Positions 55,126-64,000 of a stretch of DNA of 64,000 nt are shown one piece after another. The notes under the pieces are model-generated. The model saw only the letters and a program-made list of their open reading frames with translations. It made no database searches and was not told the origin of the DNA. A program made the position numbers and the translations under genes. The DNA comes from Myxococcales bacterium (GTDB lineage: Bacteria; Myxococcota_A; Polyangia; Fen-1088), in contig JAGTJU010000004.1 of the NCBI GenBank assembly GCA_022184915.1, positions 728,057-792,056 of the forward strand, read 5' to 3'. How positions within the stretch are numbered: position 1 is the stretch's first letter; each line of letters opens with the position of its first letter.

Positions 55126-55153
55126 GGCGCGCGAGGTCAGGGCCCCGCGCGCC
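55126..55153. terminator. Bidirectional hairpin between lysC and ppc
   Basis: GGCGCGCG (55126-55133), a 12-nt loop, CGCGCGCC (55146-55153), in the 48-bp convergent gap. It lacks a strong T-run on either side. Confidence 0.42.
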
Positions 55154-55161
55154 GGCTCGTT

Positions 55162-57882
55162 TCAGCCTGCGTTTCTGAGACCTGCGGCCACACCCACGAG
55201 CGAGGACATGAGCGCTCGTTCCAGAGCGGGACGCGTGGGGCTCTCGGGCGGCGTGTCCCGGTAGCGGCGCAGCAGCTCCACTTGCACCCGGCCGATCGGG
55301 TCGACGTAGGGATTCCGCAGGTCGATTTGGCGCGCCAGCGTGGGATGCTGGCCCAAGAGGGGACCTTGGAAGGTCTCTTCGAGCAGCTGACATGCCTCGA
55401 AAAAGGCCTGTTCCAGCCGTGGAAAAAAGCGGTCCGCGAGCTCGGGCTCCACCAGGCTGAGGTAGGCGCGGGTAACCTGAAGGTCCGCCTTGCCGAGCGC
55501 CGTCGCCGCGCTGTCGAGGGTGCTCGCGAAGAACGGCCACGCGGCAAACATCTCGCGCCGCAGGGCAAGGGGAAGACTGCGAAGTCCTTCGGCGAGGCCA
55601 TAGAAGGAAGGTACGGGCAAGCGTACCTGCGTCCAGGACATGACCCAGGGGATGGCGCGTAGATCGCGGAGCTCCCGCACCCGGCCCGAGCGGTAAACGG
55701 GCCTGGAGGCGATCTTGAGTGCTCCGATCTCGCGAATGGGCGTGAACTGCTCGTAGAAGGCGAAGAACCCCGGGGTGGCAAGCAGCTCCCGGTAGGCCTG
55801 GGTCGACAACTGCGAAGCGCTCGTGAGCCGCTGTCGCCAGTCATCGGGAACCTCTCCGTGCTCGCCCCGGGCGTCGCGTGCGGCGGCGCGGGTGAGGTGA
55901 AACAGGAGCTGCTCGAGGTGCCGGTGCGCGAACTCGGGGTGGCTGTAGCGATCCGCCAGCGCCTCGCCCTGTTCGGTCAGACGCATGCGGTAGCCCACCG
56001 TGCCCGGCGGCAAGCTAGCAAGCGCACGGCCTGCGCTGCCCCCACCGCGGGCCGTGGACGTACCGCGGCCGTGAAAGAACCACACCGGCACGCCGAAGCT
56101 CTTCCCCACCGCCGTGATGGCTTCCTGCGCCCGGTAAAGCGCCCAATTGGCCGCGAGAAAGCCCGCGTCCTTGTTGGAATCGGAGTAGCCGATCATCACC
56201 TCCAGCCCGCTGCGCCCGCGGACGTGGGCGGCAAAGATGGGCTGGCCGAGCAAACGACGAACGGTTTCGGGTGCGTTTTCGAGATCGGCAAGCGTCTCGA
56301 AGAGAGGTACCACGTCGAAAGGAAGGGCTTCACCCGGGCGGTACAGGCCCACCTCGCGCGCAAGCACCAAGACCTCGAGCATGTCCGCAGCGGATCGGGT
56401 CATGCTGACCACGTAGGCACCGCGGGCCTTCCACGCCGCAAGCGCTCCCAACGCCACGGCCAGCGTGCGGCTTTGGGGGCTGTACCCCACGGGTGCGAGC
56501 GGGCGGGCGCTCGCCAGCTCTTGGGCCAGCAGCGCTTCGCGGACCTCGGGCGTGAACGAGGCGTAATCGCTGGTCAGTCCCGCCGCCTGGAAGAGCTCAG
56601 CGACGGCCTCGCCATGCGCCCTCGACTCTTCACGCAGATCGAGAGCGACGAGATCGAGCCCGAAGGCCTCGGCCCGCACCTCCATGGGGCGCACCAGCAG
56701 CTCGCGGGCCGGCGAGAGCGACAGGGCGTCGAGGGTGTCGCCGAGCAGCTCCAGATCAGCGAGAAGCGCGGGGGCAGTTTTATAGCCCTCCTCGCGCCCT
56801 TCCGAAAGCGCGTCGAGGCGACGGGTGATCGCGCGACAGAGGCCGCGTAGCGGTTCGTCGGGAAAGAACGTTTCGGGAGGCAGGCCTGCCACCACCGCTT
56901 GCAGCCTGGCCAACACCTCCGAGGGGAAGGTCAGCCTTTCCGTGGACACGGACAAATCGCGCACCAGCCCCTCGAGGGCGGCTGCGTAGCCCCGGACGGC
57001 CTCGCGCCGGGCGAAGGCCTGGGCCCACGAGGTGACTTCGGGCAGCACATTGGGGTTTCCGTCCCGATCGCCGCCTATCCAGCTGCGGAACACCACAGGG
57101 GGAGGCAGATTGGCCTTCCGCCCGTAGTGCGCCTCGAGCGCGGCTTCGAGGCCACGCACCAGACGGGGCAGGGTGAACCACAGCACCTGCGGTAGGTAGT
57201 GCAGGCTGCCGCGCACTTCGTCTTCCACGGTGGGCCGGGCGTGTCGCATGTCGCGCGTGCCCCACAAGAGACCCACCCGCGCATCGATCTCCGAAAGGTC
57301 GGCCCGCTCCAAGGCTCGTTCCACGGACTCGAGATGTTGTCGTACCGAACGGCGGCGGGTCTCCGTGGGGTGAGCCGTGAAGGTGAGGTGCAGCTTGACC
57401 GAGGAGAGCAACGAGACGGCCTCCTCGAAGCTGAGCCCCTGGGTTTTGAGATCGCCCACGAGCGCCATCAGCGACTCTCGGCGGGGACTCTCTGCGCTGC
57501 TGTTGGCCTCGCGGGAGGCGTTCACACGGGCGCGGTGACGTTCCTCGGCCAGGTTCACCAGGTGGAAGTAGAGCGTGAACGCCAGCACCAGGCCCTCAGC
57601 ATCCTCGACCGGGAGGCCCGCGAGACGCGCACGGAGGGCATCGGCTTCGTGCTGTGCATCCTCACCCGAGCTGGACGTTTGCCGCAGATTCTTGACGGCG
57701 GCGCGCACCTCGTCCGCGAGGCGAAACAGCGATTCGCCCGAAAGCGCCGCGATTTGTCGGGTCAGCGCGCGCGCCAGCAGGTTCACCTCCTGGCGCAGGG
57801 GAGCGGGTGCGGCAGCGAACATGACGTCAGCCGCAGATTCAGAAGGCGATGATGATGAGAGGAACGACTTCGGCTCTGTCAT
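55162..57882 (-). CDS. ppc: Phosphoenolpyruvate carboxylase
   Basis: Carboxylates phosphoenolpyruvate to oxaloacetate (anaplerosis). The 906 residues are of normal length. Catalytic and binding motifs are present: LTFTAHPTETRRRSVRQHL (catalytic His), SWIGGDRDGNPNV, LEVMIGYSDSNKDAGFL, VWFFHGRGTSTARGGG (the GRG loop, with Thr-Ser-Thr-Ala where most enzymes have a different short stretch), IPWVMSWTQVRLPVPSFYG and QIDLRNPYVDPIGRVQVELL. It ends in AGLRNAG, the conserved C-terminal end. ATG 57882 was chosen, with the conserved domain about 20 residues later; an in-frame ATG at 57987 adds a non-conserved stretch. It is convergent with lysC. Confidence 0.95.
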   Translation of the reverse strand: MTEPKSFLSSSSPSESAADVMFAAAPAPLRQEVNLLARALTRQIAALSGESLFRLADEVRAAVKNLRQTSSSGEDAQHEADALRARLAGLPVEDAEGLVLAFTLYFHLVNLAEERHRARVNASREANSSAESPRRESLMALVGDLKTQGLSFEEAVSLLSSVKLHLTFTAHPTETRRRSVRQHLESVERALERADLSEIDARVGLLWGTRDMRHARPTVEDEVRGSLHYLPQVLWFTLPRLVRGLEAALEAHYGRKANLPPPVVFRSWIGGDRDGNPNVLPEVTSWAQAFARREAVRGYAAALEGLVRDLSVSTERLTFPSEVLARLQAVVAGLPPETFFPDEPLRGLCRAITRRLDALSEGREEGYKTAPALLADLELLGDTLDALSLSPARELLVRPMEVRAEAFGLDLVALDLREESRAHGEAVAELFQAAGLTSDYASFTPEVREALLAQELASARPLAPVGYSPQSRTLAVALGALAAWKARGAYVVSMTRSAADMLEVLVLAREVGLYRPGEALPFDVVPLFETLADLENAPETVRRLLGQPIFAAHVRGRSGLEVMIGYSDSNKDAGFLAANWALYRAQEAITAVGKSFGVPVWFFHGRGTSTARGGGSAGRALASLPPGTVGYRMRLTEQGEALADRYSHPEFAHRHLEQLLFHLTRAAARDARGEHGEVPDDWRQRLTSASQLSTQAYRELLATPGFFAFYEQFTPIREIGALKIASRPVYRSGRVRELRDLRAIPWVMSWTQVRLPVPSFYGLAEGLRSLPLALRREMFAAWPFFASTLDSAATALGKADLQVTRAYLSLVEPELADRFFPRLEQAFFEACQLLEETFQGPLLGQHPTLARQIDLRNPYVDPIGRVQVELLRRYRDTPPESPTRPALERALMSSLVGVAAGLRNAG

Positions 57883-58035
57883 GGGAATTCCGGGGCAGAC
57901 GGGCCCGCAAGAAGTCCTGACGCGTTCTTCCGGGTTTGACAAGACCTGTCTCGAACGAGAGGTCCCGTGCTTCGGATGTGTTTCCAACTCAAAGGCCAGC
58001 GGGCGAGGGGGGCGCCTGCGGGCCCGGCGGGCCTC

Positions 58036-59133
58036 TCAGCTGCCGCCGAAGAGGCTCTCGCCCTCGGCCACCAAGGCCTGAGCGTCCACGGCGAGGGTCA
58101 TCCAGCCTGCGCTGTACTCGCTGCGGGCCAACACCTCACCGGTTGGCGTGCTGCCTTCAGACCCAGCGCTCGAGGCCCCCACACGAGCCAGGTCGAGGTG
58201 CCCCAACGGTTTGCCGCGGTAAAAGTACTCTACGCGAACGACCACCGTGGGCTCGCCGCTTGCGGGCTTTTCGTCCTTTCCCAACACATCCGCAGGAAAC
58301 AAAGCAAACACCCGGTCGTGCCAGTTTCCCGCCGTTTGATCCGGCTTGTCGGGGGTCTCCGCAGGGAGCAGATCACCACCCGGACGGTTCTCGAAGCGGC
58401 GGAACTGGAACTCCTTCTTTTTGCCATTCGCCGTGATCACCAGCTTGTCGATGTCCTGCAGCGCGAAGGCGTGGAGCTTTCGCTCTACTAGATTCGATCG
58501 TGCCGCCTGAAAATCCGTGAGGATCTGGCGGGCCACGATGTACACCTGTCCGTCTTCCACGTCGCGCACGTAGGGCTCCGTGCCGCCGGGCGGTGGAGGC
58601 GCCAGGTCGAAGGTCTTCGTGATGCCCTTGTAGGTGACCGTCACCCGCTTTTTGGGTTCGGCCAGGCCCAGATCCTTGAGCTTGTCGGCATCGAGTACAC
58701 CCAGCGCACGGGAGGCCTTGAGGGGCGCAAAGAGCGTCCAGAGCTTGTCGGCGCCGTCGTTGCCCCTGACCGTCCGCTCGGGAATGGCCGTTTGAACCAC
58801 GGGGTGTCCGGAGGGAAGGTCGACGCTTGCGCCGCCGCGACCCGCAAGGCGCACCCAGACGGCACGCCCATCGTCCAGCGTCGTGCTGCTGAGCTCGACC
58901 CAGTCGCGCACCTTGATCTCGGGTGGCGGCGTCGCGGTCTTGTCGTCTGGCGCTTTGCTGGGCGCCACGCGATCGAGTTCCTCATAGCGAACCGTTTGCA
59001 GCTCACTCTTCGTGATGTCGAGCACGTAGGCCTGACCGCTCTCCAAAGACGGTTCGCGTTGCCAGGTCAGGTAGGCGGCCACGAGGCCGGCCAGGGCCAA
59101 TAGGCCTTGGATGGTGGCGGCACGACGGGTCAC
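58036..59133 (-). CDS. DUF4340-type membrane-anchored protein
   Basis: A 365-residue protein with an N-terminal membrane anchor (TIQGLLALAGLVAAYLTW) and a large exported beta-rich domain: AYVLDITKSELQTVRYEEL, LGVLDADKLKDLGLAEPKKR and PYVRDVEDGQVYIVARQILT, typical of DUF4340 proteins that accompany Gld-type ABC transporters. Its start overlaps the stop of the GldG-like gene by 4 bp (ATGA). It is the last gene of the ATPase-permease-GldG-DUF4340 operon. Probably an extracytoplasmic part of that transporter; substrate unknown. Confidence 0.82.
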   Translation of the reverse strand: MTRRAATIQGLLALAGLVAAYLTWQREPSLESGQAYVLDITKSELQTVRYEELDRVAPSKAPDDKTATPPPEIKVRDWVELSSTTLDDGRAVWVRLAGRGGASVDLPSGHPVVQTAIPERTVRGNDGADKLWTLFAPLKASRALGVLDADKLKDLGLAEPKKRVTVTYKGITKTFDLAPPPPGGTEPYVRDVEDGQVYIVARQILTDFQAARSNLVERKLHAFALQDIDKLVITANGKKKEFQFRRFENRPGGDLLPAETPDKPDQTAGNWHDRVFALFPADVLGKDEKPASGEPTVVVRVEYFYRGKPLGHLDLARVGASSAGSEGSTPTGEVLARSEYSAGWMTLAVDAQALVAEGESLFGGS

Positions 59134-61091
59134 TGGGGCTTCTCCTGGTTGTCACCCGAGACGGGCGATTGCGTGGTGGCTTCGGTCTTCGGGACCGTCC
59201 TGGTCGCTGGTTTGGGTTCGAGCGGTTTGCGGAGACGCGCTCTTCGGCCGCGGCGGGTGAAAGCGAGGCCGAAGGCGACGACGAATGCCGGGGCCAAGAC
59301 CACGGAGCCGTAGAACCAGGCCAAGTCTTGCTTGCGGGTGTGGACGATGGCGACGTCCTCCTCGTTGTTGATCCGACCGGCCGTTCGCTCTTCACCGCCC
59401 AACCAACGTACGGCGTCGAGGAACAGGGCCGCGTTGCCCTGGTTGCGCACGGCGACGTCGGTAAGGGCGTCGGAATCGGCCAGCACCACCACACGCCCCT
59501 CTTCTTCCGGAAGCACCGCGCTCGCCGTCCGCTTGGTGACGACGGCGGTCAGCTCGTAGGCCTTGCGCACTTCGGTTCCGCTGTCGAACTCGAAGTTTCC
59601 GTCGACGTCGTTCCACGTCTTGTTGTCGGCGTGGATGGTAAACCGTCGGTTCGTTAGCCCCCCCGGGCTCTCCGAGATGTTGTCGAGGTGTCCCGAGGTG
59701 GGAAACACCACGGGCAGACGCTTTCCGTAGCGGGACAACGTGGTGACCGACGCGTGCGAGGAAAAGTTCGCCGTGATCACGTTCACGCGATCGGAGGTTT
59801 GGAAGGTGCGCGTGGCGAAGATCTGGTCATGAGCCAGGGTCGCGGGCGTGAACTTGAGCCCCAGCGGGTCGAGCAGATTCTCGAAGCCCATGCCGGACTC
59901 GGGATCGAGGGCCAAGAGCAACCGCCCTTTGCGGTCGACGTACCGCTCGATCGCGGTGGCCTCTTCGGGAAGGAAGGCTTCCTTGGGGCCCACGACCAGC
60001 ACGATGGTGGCATCGGCGGGCACGCCCGACGCCAACCCTTCAGCCATGCCGAGATCCCGCACCTCGTACCCCTGGTCCATCAACAAGCCCCGGATGAGGC
60101 CAATCGTGGCCCGGCGATCCGTGTCGCCGATCGTGCTGGGTGAACGCTCCCCGTGGCCCTGTGTGATATAGGCGATGCGCGGCGGCCGCGTTACCCCAAG
60201 GAGGCGTTTGTTCACCTCTTCGTCGAGGCGGCGGAGCTGGTCGCGTCCGCGTTCGAGCTCGAGCGGCACGGCGATCTGCTCGCGCACCTTGTCGCGGCCG
60301 ATGACGATGATGCCGTTGCCGCTGACCCCGAGTTCCCTTGCTTTTGCGGGGTTTAGGGCCTGATCGTGAGTCTCGACGCTCAGCAGGTTCGACTTCGCCT
60401 TCAGGTCCTCGAAGTAGCTTTCCACCTCCTCGTGAACGTCGTTGGCAGGGGGGAAGAAGAGGTAAACCTGGACGGGTTTATCGAGGGCGCCCACGATGGC
60501 GAGAGTGCTCTCCGCCGCTTTGGCGACGCGAAAGTAGGAGAGGTCCTTCTTGATGTCACGCTCCGACGCGACGTAGGCGAAGGAAAACACGAACACCAAA
60601 GCGAAGCCGATGCCCAGACCCGATGTCATGGCGGCCCGCACGCGCGCGAGGTCGCGAACGGGGGCCCTGGCCATGCCCGCCAAAGACAGCTCCACGAACA
60701 CGACCGGCAAGGTGCCAAGCACCATGCACGCGGGCCACAAGGTGCCGAACACGGCGGCGAGGCGGGGCCAGGTCTTTGCGAGAGTATGACCCGTCAGGTG
60801 GAAGTAGACGTCGGAGGAGAGGAAAAACGCGAAGAGGGCGAGCGTGCCCAGCCCGTAGAGGGCCAACAGGGCCCGTTCGGGGCCACGCTCGGCGGCGGGG
60901 CGTCGACGGCTAACGGCGAGCTGCCAGGCCACCGCCGCCCCGACCAACACCACGCCAAAGACGGTGGCGCCCGTCGAAGCGCCTCCGCTCACGAGAATCC
61001 TCTGCCCCACGAAGACCGTGAGGAGCCCCAGCCCGTACACGAGGGAGGGCAGCGGCGTGGCCGCATGGTTCGTCTTCGAAGTTAGCGCCAT
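59130..61091 (-). CDS. GldG-like auxiliary protein of a gliding-type ABC transporter
   Basis: A 653-residue protein. Four membrane helices in the first 170 residues are followed by an exported domain of the GldG/IFT52-like type (STLAIVGALDKPVQVYLFFP, PPRIAYITQGHGERSPS, ATIVLVVGPKEAFLPEEATA, RLLLALDPESGMGFENLLDP) and a last membrane helix (WFYGSVVLAPAFVVAFGLAF) with a basic tail. It is flanked by an ABC-2 permease (10-bp overlap upstream) and the DUF4340 gene (ATGA overlap downstream), the order known for Gld transporters. In Bacteroidota GldAFG are linked to gliding; outside them the substrate is unknown. Confidence 0.87.
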   Translation of the reverse strand: MALTSKTNHAATPLPSLVYGLGLLTVFVGQRILVSGGASTGATVFGVVLVGAAVAWQLAVSRRRPAAERGPERALLALYGLGTLALFAFFLSSDVYFHLTGHTLAKTWPRLAAVFGTLWPACMVLGTLPVVFVELSLAGMARAPVRDLARVRAAMTSGLGIGFALVFVFSFAYVASERDIKKDLSYFRVAKAAESTLAIVGALDKPVQVYLFFPPANDVHEEVESYFEDLKAKSNLLSVETHDQALNPAKARELGVSGNGIIVIGRDKVREQIAVPLELERGRDQLRRLDEEVNKRLLGVTRPPRIAYITQGHGERSPSTIGDTDRRATIGLIRGLLMDQGYEVRDLGMAEGLASGVPADATIVLVVGPKEAFLPEEATAIERYVDRKGRLLLALDPESGMGFENLLDPLGLKFTPATLAHDQIFATRTFQTSDRVNVITANFSSHASVTTLSRYGKRLPVVFPTSGHLDNISESPGGLTNRRFTIHADNKTWNDVDGNFEFDSGTEVRKAYELTAVVTKRTASAVLPEEEGRVVVLADSDALTDVAVRNQGNAALFLDAVRWLGGEERTAGRINNEEDVAIVHTRKQDLAWFYGSVVLAPAFVVAFGLAFTRRGRRARLRKPLEPKPATRTVPKTEATTQSPVSGDNQEKPQ

Positions 61092-61807
61092 CGTCGAGCC
61101 TCCAAAACGCGCGTGGCCGCAAAGAGCGCGAAATAAATCACCGCGAAGTAATAGACCACGTCACGCAAATGAATGACCCCCTTGGCGAACGGGGTGAAGT
61201 GTTTGTGGAAAAGCGCGATGGAAACGAAGAATTCGTTGAAGGGACGCTCCGTAACCCTGGCCAAGATCCAGGCCACCAACATGATGGCCACCAATACCGT
61301 GGAGATGATCACGGCCATGACCTGATTCTTGCCCAACGCCGACCCGAAGGTTCCGATCGCCAGCGTGGTGCCACTCAGCAGCATCAGGCCCAGGTACCCC
61401 GCAACGAGGTGTCCGAACGAGATCTTCCCGTTGACCAGGATCATCAACGGCAGGTAGAGCGTGCCCAAAATCAGCAGCCACAGGAAGGCGAGAGCACCGA
61501 GGTACTTGCCCAGGATGATGTCGCGGTCACGCACGGGCGATGACGCAAGCAAAACGATGGTCCCCGTTTGCTTCTCCTCCGCCACGAGCCGCATCGAAAG
61601 GGCGACGCTACAGATCATGCTAGCCCCGCTGGAGTAAAAGAAGAAGCCGTACAAGACCTCCGCAGAGCGGCGTTCGCCGTCGCCCATGGCGAAGGCGTGA
61701 AAGAGGATGCCCACGGAGAGCAGGTACACCCCGGCGATCACGTAGCCGCTCATCGCGCGGAAATACGCGCCGAGTTCCCTCAGCGCCACCAGTTTCACAT
61801 TGTTCAT
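61082..61807 (-). CDS. ABC-2 type permease (GldF-like)
   Basis: A 241-residue integral membrane protein with about six helices. It starts NVKLVALRELGAYFRAMSGY, the usual opening of ABC-2/GldF permeases, followed by VIAGVYLLSVGILFHAF, MRLVAEEKQTGTIVLLASSP (the conserved ABC-2 coupling segment) and DIILGKYLGALAFLWLLIL. The ATG overlaps the ATPase stop (ATGA) and the 3' end overlaps the GldG-like gene by 10 bp. It forms the channel of the transporter. Confidence 0.9.
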   Translation of the reverse strand: MNNVKLVALRELGAYFRAMSGYVIAGVYLLSVGILFHAFAMGDGERRSAEVLYGFFFYSSGASMICSVALSMRLVAEEKQTGTIVLLASSPVRDRDIILGKYLGALAFLWLLILGTLYLPLMILVNGKISFGHLVAGYLGLMLLSGTTLAIGTFGSALGKNQVMAVIISTVLVAIMLVAWILARVTERPFNEFFVSIALFHKHFTPFAKGVIHLRDVVYYFAVIYFALFAATRVLEARRWR

Positions 61808-62774
61808 GATGCCACGTCTCCCGTCGTACGGCCGTCCGCGGGGGTGTTGCGGTCAGCCGTCAGCTCGAGGAACACCGATTCGAGCCGCGAGGACGCGCGC
61901 CCCATCTGCAAGAGGTCGAGCCCGCCTCCCACGATGGCGCGAGCCAGGTCCGCGCGCAGGTCGAGAGGAGCGCTCACGCGGAACGTGACTTCGGTGCCGA
62001 CCTCCGCAAGCTTCTGCACCTTCGTGACCTTGTGAACCTGCTCGAGGATCTGAGCGGCGCGCGGCAGAGTCACCGCGCACCGTAATCTCCGATTCGCCTG
62101 CGCGCTCCATGAGGTTCGCCAAATCGTTTTCCGAGCCCTGCGCAACGATCTCGCCTTGCTGAATCACCAACAGGGCGGTCGCAAGTCTGGCTGATCTCGG
62201 CCAAAAAGTGGCTGGAGATGAGCAGGGTGTGTTCCCCGCGGAGCGCCTTGATGAGGTTCCGCATTTCGACGATCTGAACGGGATCTAGCCCGCTCGTGGG
62301 TTCGTCGAGAATCAACAGGGAGGGCCGATGCACGAGGGCCTGAGCCAACCCGACGCGCTGACGATAACCGTGCGACAGCGCGCTGATGAGTTCGTCGTGC
62401 ACCTCCTGCAGGGCGGTTTTTTCTTCGGCCTCGGCCACCCGCTTCGGGGCCTCGGAGGCAGAGATCCCCCGGAGCTGGGCCGCGAACGACAAATAGCGGC
62501 CCACCGTCATTTCGTTGTAGAGAGGCGGCGTATCCGGCAGGAAACCGATTCGACCTCGCACCTCGTGGGCGTCGTCGATGGCGCTCCGGCCGTCGACCGT
62601 AACGCGACCCGATGTTGGCAACAGCACGCAGCTCAAAATCTTCAACGTGGTGCTCTTGCCAGCCCCGTTGAGACCCAGAAATCCCACGACCTCACCGGTT
62701 TCGATGTCGAAATCGAGGTCGCGAATCGCAGCGTGCTCCCCGTAATACTTCGTCAATCCGCGGACTTGAATCAT
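61804..62774 (-). pseudogene. ABC transporter ATPase (GldA-like) interrupted by two frameshifts
   Basis: The 5' part (62774 to about 62180) encodes a normal ABC ATPase: Walker A GLNGAGKSTTLKIL, the signature LSHGYRQRVGLAQAL in the usual place of LSGGQ, Walker B SLLILDEPTSGLDPVQIVEM and the H-loop LLISSHFLAEISQTCDR. After CDR the expected LLVIQQGEIVAQG continues in another frame; one extra base in the run at 62173-62175 explains it. After SEITVR a second extra base near 62073-62074 moves the reading to a third frame, VTLPRAAQILEQ, that continues to the stop at 61804, overlapping the permease ATG. Removing both bases gives about 322 residues. This may be a sequencing or assembly error or a true pseudogene; the intact neighbours favour an error. 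Confidence 0.75.
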
Positions 62775-62796
62775 GGGAAAGCCGTGACCTTATAAC
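62766..62796 (+). promoter_or_regulatory. Candidate promoter for the VWA lipoprotein
   Basis: TTGAAT (62766-62771), a 19-bp spacer, TATAAC (62791-62796). It overlaps the ABC ATPase start region, in the divergent gap. The 19-bp spacer is longer than ideal. Confidence 0.35.
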
Positions 62797-62832
62797 CTAG
62801 AATGGCGCCAGGCTCTATACTCCTGTTGCACC

Positions 62833-64000
62833 TTGTGGTTTGCCCAACCAAGCCGCTGCCTCGTTTATTCCCGCCGGGACCTCCAGACGCGCGGGGAATC
62901 CGTCTTTTCGAAGCGTGCGGGGGCTGTGGTGTGCCTGGCCGCCCTCGCGGTCACGTCGGCCTGCGGCGCCGATGGCGACCGGTCCCTCGGCACGCAGCAG
63001 GCTGACGCCACTCGCATCGCCCCCCCCGACTTCGGGAGCAGGGCCCCCGAGGTCTGCGGCCGCGCCACCCAGCCGCTGTCCTTTGCGCCGAAGGCGGTCG
63101 ATATGCTCTTGCTCTTCGATCGCTCGGGGTCGATGTCCCAGGCCTTCGGGAACAGCTCCCGCATCGAGGTGGAGAGCCAGTTGCTCGAGGAGTGGCTTTG
63201 GGCCTACCACGACCGCATTCGCTTCGGCTTTCAGTCGTTCCCCAGGCCCGGCGGGTGCGGCCAGCCCTCTGTCTGCTGCGTGGATGAGCCCCAGGTGGCT
63301 CCGGCCTCGTTCACGGCAGCCGCCGTGGCGGCGGCGATCGAAGCTGCCTCGCCGGTGGACGGGAACACACCTACCGCGCAGGCGTTGTCGACGGCGGGGA
63401 GTTTCTTCGCGGCCCGGCCGCCCGCGGGGGCCGAGCGATATGTTCTGCTTTCGACCGATGGGCAACCGAGCTGCTTGGTTACGGGCGTGTTGGGGCAGGA
63501 GGTGATCCGGTCGGGGCAGCGCTTGGAAGGTCCGTGTGTCGACGCTCTCGCGGCGGTTCGCGGTCTGCGGGCGCTAGGCATAAAGGTGATCGTGCTGGGA
63601 ATTGGGACCGACCTCGAGCTGGGCATCCAGGGGGCGCCGAGTTGCCTCGAGGACCTGGCGCGCGCCGGGGGTGCAGCCCGAGAGGCGGCAGACGGAGGCC
63701 CCTCGTTCTATTCGGCAAGGACCCCGCGCGAACTCGAGTTGGCGTTGCAGCGGATCTTCGGGGCGTTGGTCCAACCCTCGTGCACGATGGCGATCAGCCA
63801 GGAGGCCCCGGACCCCAACAATGTTTCGTTGTTCTTCGACATGTCCGAGGTCCCCTTCGATGCCAACCGTACGGACGGCTGGAACTGGCTCGAGGGCAAC
63901 GCGGGGCGTGTGCTCGAGGTCTACGGGGCTCCCTGCCGGCGCCTCGAGCGACTTCAGGTGGCCGGCGTTGAGATTCGTTACGGCTGTGCGCCCTGCGAGA
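62833..64000 (+). CDS. VWA-domain lipoprotein (partial)
   Basis: The frame runs past base 64000, so the C-terminus is missing. The visible protein has a hydrophobic stretch (VVCLAALAVTSAC, a lipobox-like end) and then a von Willebrand factor A domain: the MIDAS motif LLLFDRSGSMSQAF (DxSGS), a later strand VLLSTDGQPSC and the strand IKVIVLGIGTDLELG. Cys residues (GGCGQP, VCC, APSC) suggest disulfides. The start is uncertain: TTG 62833 gives a long leader, and GTG 62926 or 62929 gives a very short signal. Many myxobacterial VWA lipoproteins bind surface ligands through metal; the role here is not known. Confidence 0.72.
   Translation, partial: MWFAQPSRCLVYSRRDLQTRGESVFSKRAGAVVCLAALAVTSACGADGDRSLGTQQADATRIAPPDFGSRAPEVCGRATQPLSFAPKAVDMLLLFDRSGSMSQAFGNSSRIEVESQLLEEWLWAYHDRIRFGFQSFPRPGGCGQPSVCCVDEPQVAPASFTAAAVAAAIEAASPVDGNTPTAQALSTAGSFFAARPPAGAERYVLLSTDGQPSCLVTGVLGQEVIRSGQRLEGPCVDALAAVRGLRALGIKVIVLGIGTDLELGIQGAPSCLEDLARAGGAAREAADGGPSFYSARTPRELELALQRIFGALVQPSCTMAISQEAPDPNNVSLFFDMSEVPFDANRTDGWNWLEGNAGRVLEVYGAPCRRLERLQVAGVEIRYGCAPCE

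Overview
The window is GC-rich, densely coding bacterial chromosome. It most resembles a Myxococcota (myxobacterial / deltaproteobacterial) genome. Pointers are a zinc-ribbon + GYF + TonB-like-tail protein of the GltJ/AgmX motility type, a PATAN/DUF4388 receiver-like protein, a PilZ protein of the myxobacterial paralog type, several Cys-rich, TPR and HEAT lipoproteins, an FHA protein next to a sulfatase-HEAT fusion, and an OmpA protein with thrombospondin type-3 repeats. No phage, insertion sequence or CRISPR array was seen, and base composition looks even throughout. The assignment comes from gene content only.

Layout. 1-3973 (minus strand): a MotA/TolQ-like membrane protein cut by the edge, its ATGA-coupled partner, and three small exported proteins or lipoproteins. 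4065-9051: inositol-1-phosphate synthase, divergent from the translation cluster rpsB-tsf-pyrH-frr. 9181-13655: a small lamin-tail-like protein, a YbgC-type thioesterase, a PHA-granule-type protein, a TIM-barrel-like protein and the OmpA/TSP3 porin. 13907-18263: dnaG-rpoD (1 bp apart) and a biotin carrier. 18282-20715 (minus): parA-parB-pilZ with ATGA overlaps at both joints. 20945-23688: a 54-residue acidic protein, a lipoprotein with an internal duplication, a HEAT-like membrane protein and an SDR. 23802-28492: serC-serA-hisZ-purA. 28674-37174: the GltJ/AgmX-like gene, an EF-hand protein, a second biotin carrier, a flippase-like LPG-synthase homolog, a CpsB/YwqE-type PHP phosphatase, two single-pass proteins, pyrE and a Tat-type lipoprotein. 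37239-44086: the DUF4388 protein, gshA, tRNA-Cys, a large TPR lipoprotein and a GDPD. 44109-50066: an M16 peptidase pair, a FadL-type porin and a HEAT lipoprotein. 50127-57882: FHA, sulfatase-HEAT, cutA, lysC and ppc. 58036-62774 (minus): a Gld-type ABC transporter module whose ATPase gene carries two frameshifts. 62833 to the end: a VWA lipoprotein, cut by the edge.

How the genes work together. There are three housekeeping blocks (translation, replication/transcription, chromosome partition), an amino-acid/purine block, and many envelope proteins without characterised homologs that I can name. The most unusual signal is a short motif, R-[S/T]-E-N-S-V-L-F-S-L-x-x-L, shared by the GltJ/AgmX-like protein and a coiled-coil membrane protein 5 kb away that is otherwise unrelated. 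Other points of interest are a probably leaderless lysC with a near-consensus promoter, a three-copy 9-mer upstream of the 54-residue protein, a palindrome in the ino1 leader, a palindrome in the dnaG-rpoD promoter spacer, and the frameshifted ABC ATPase.
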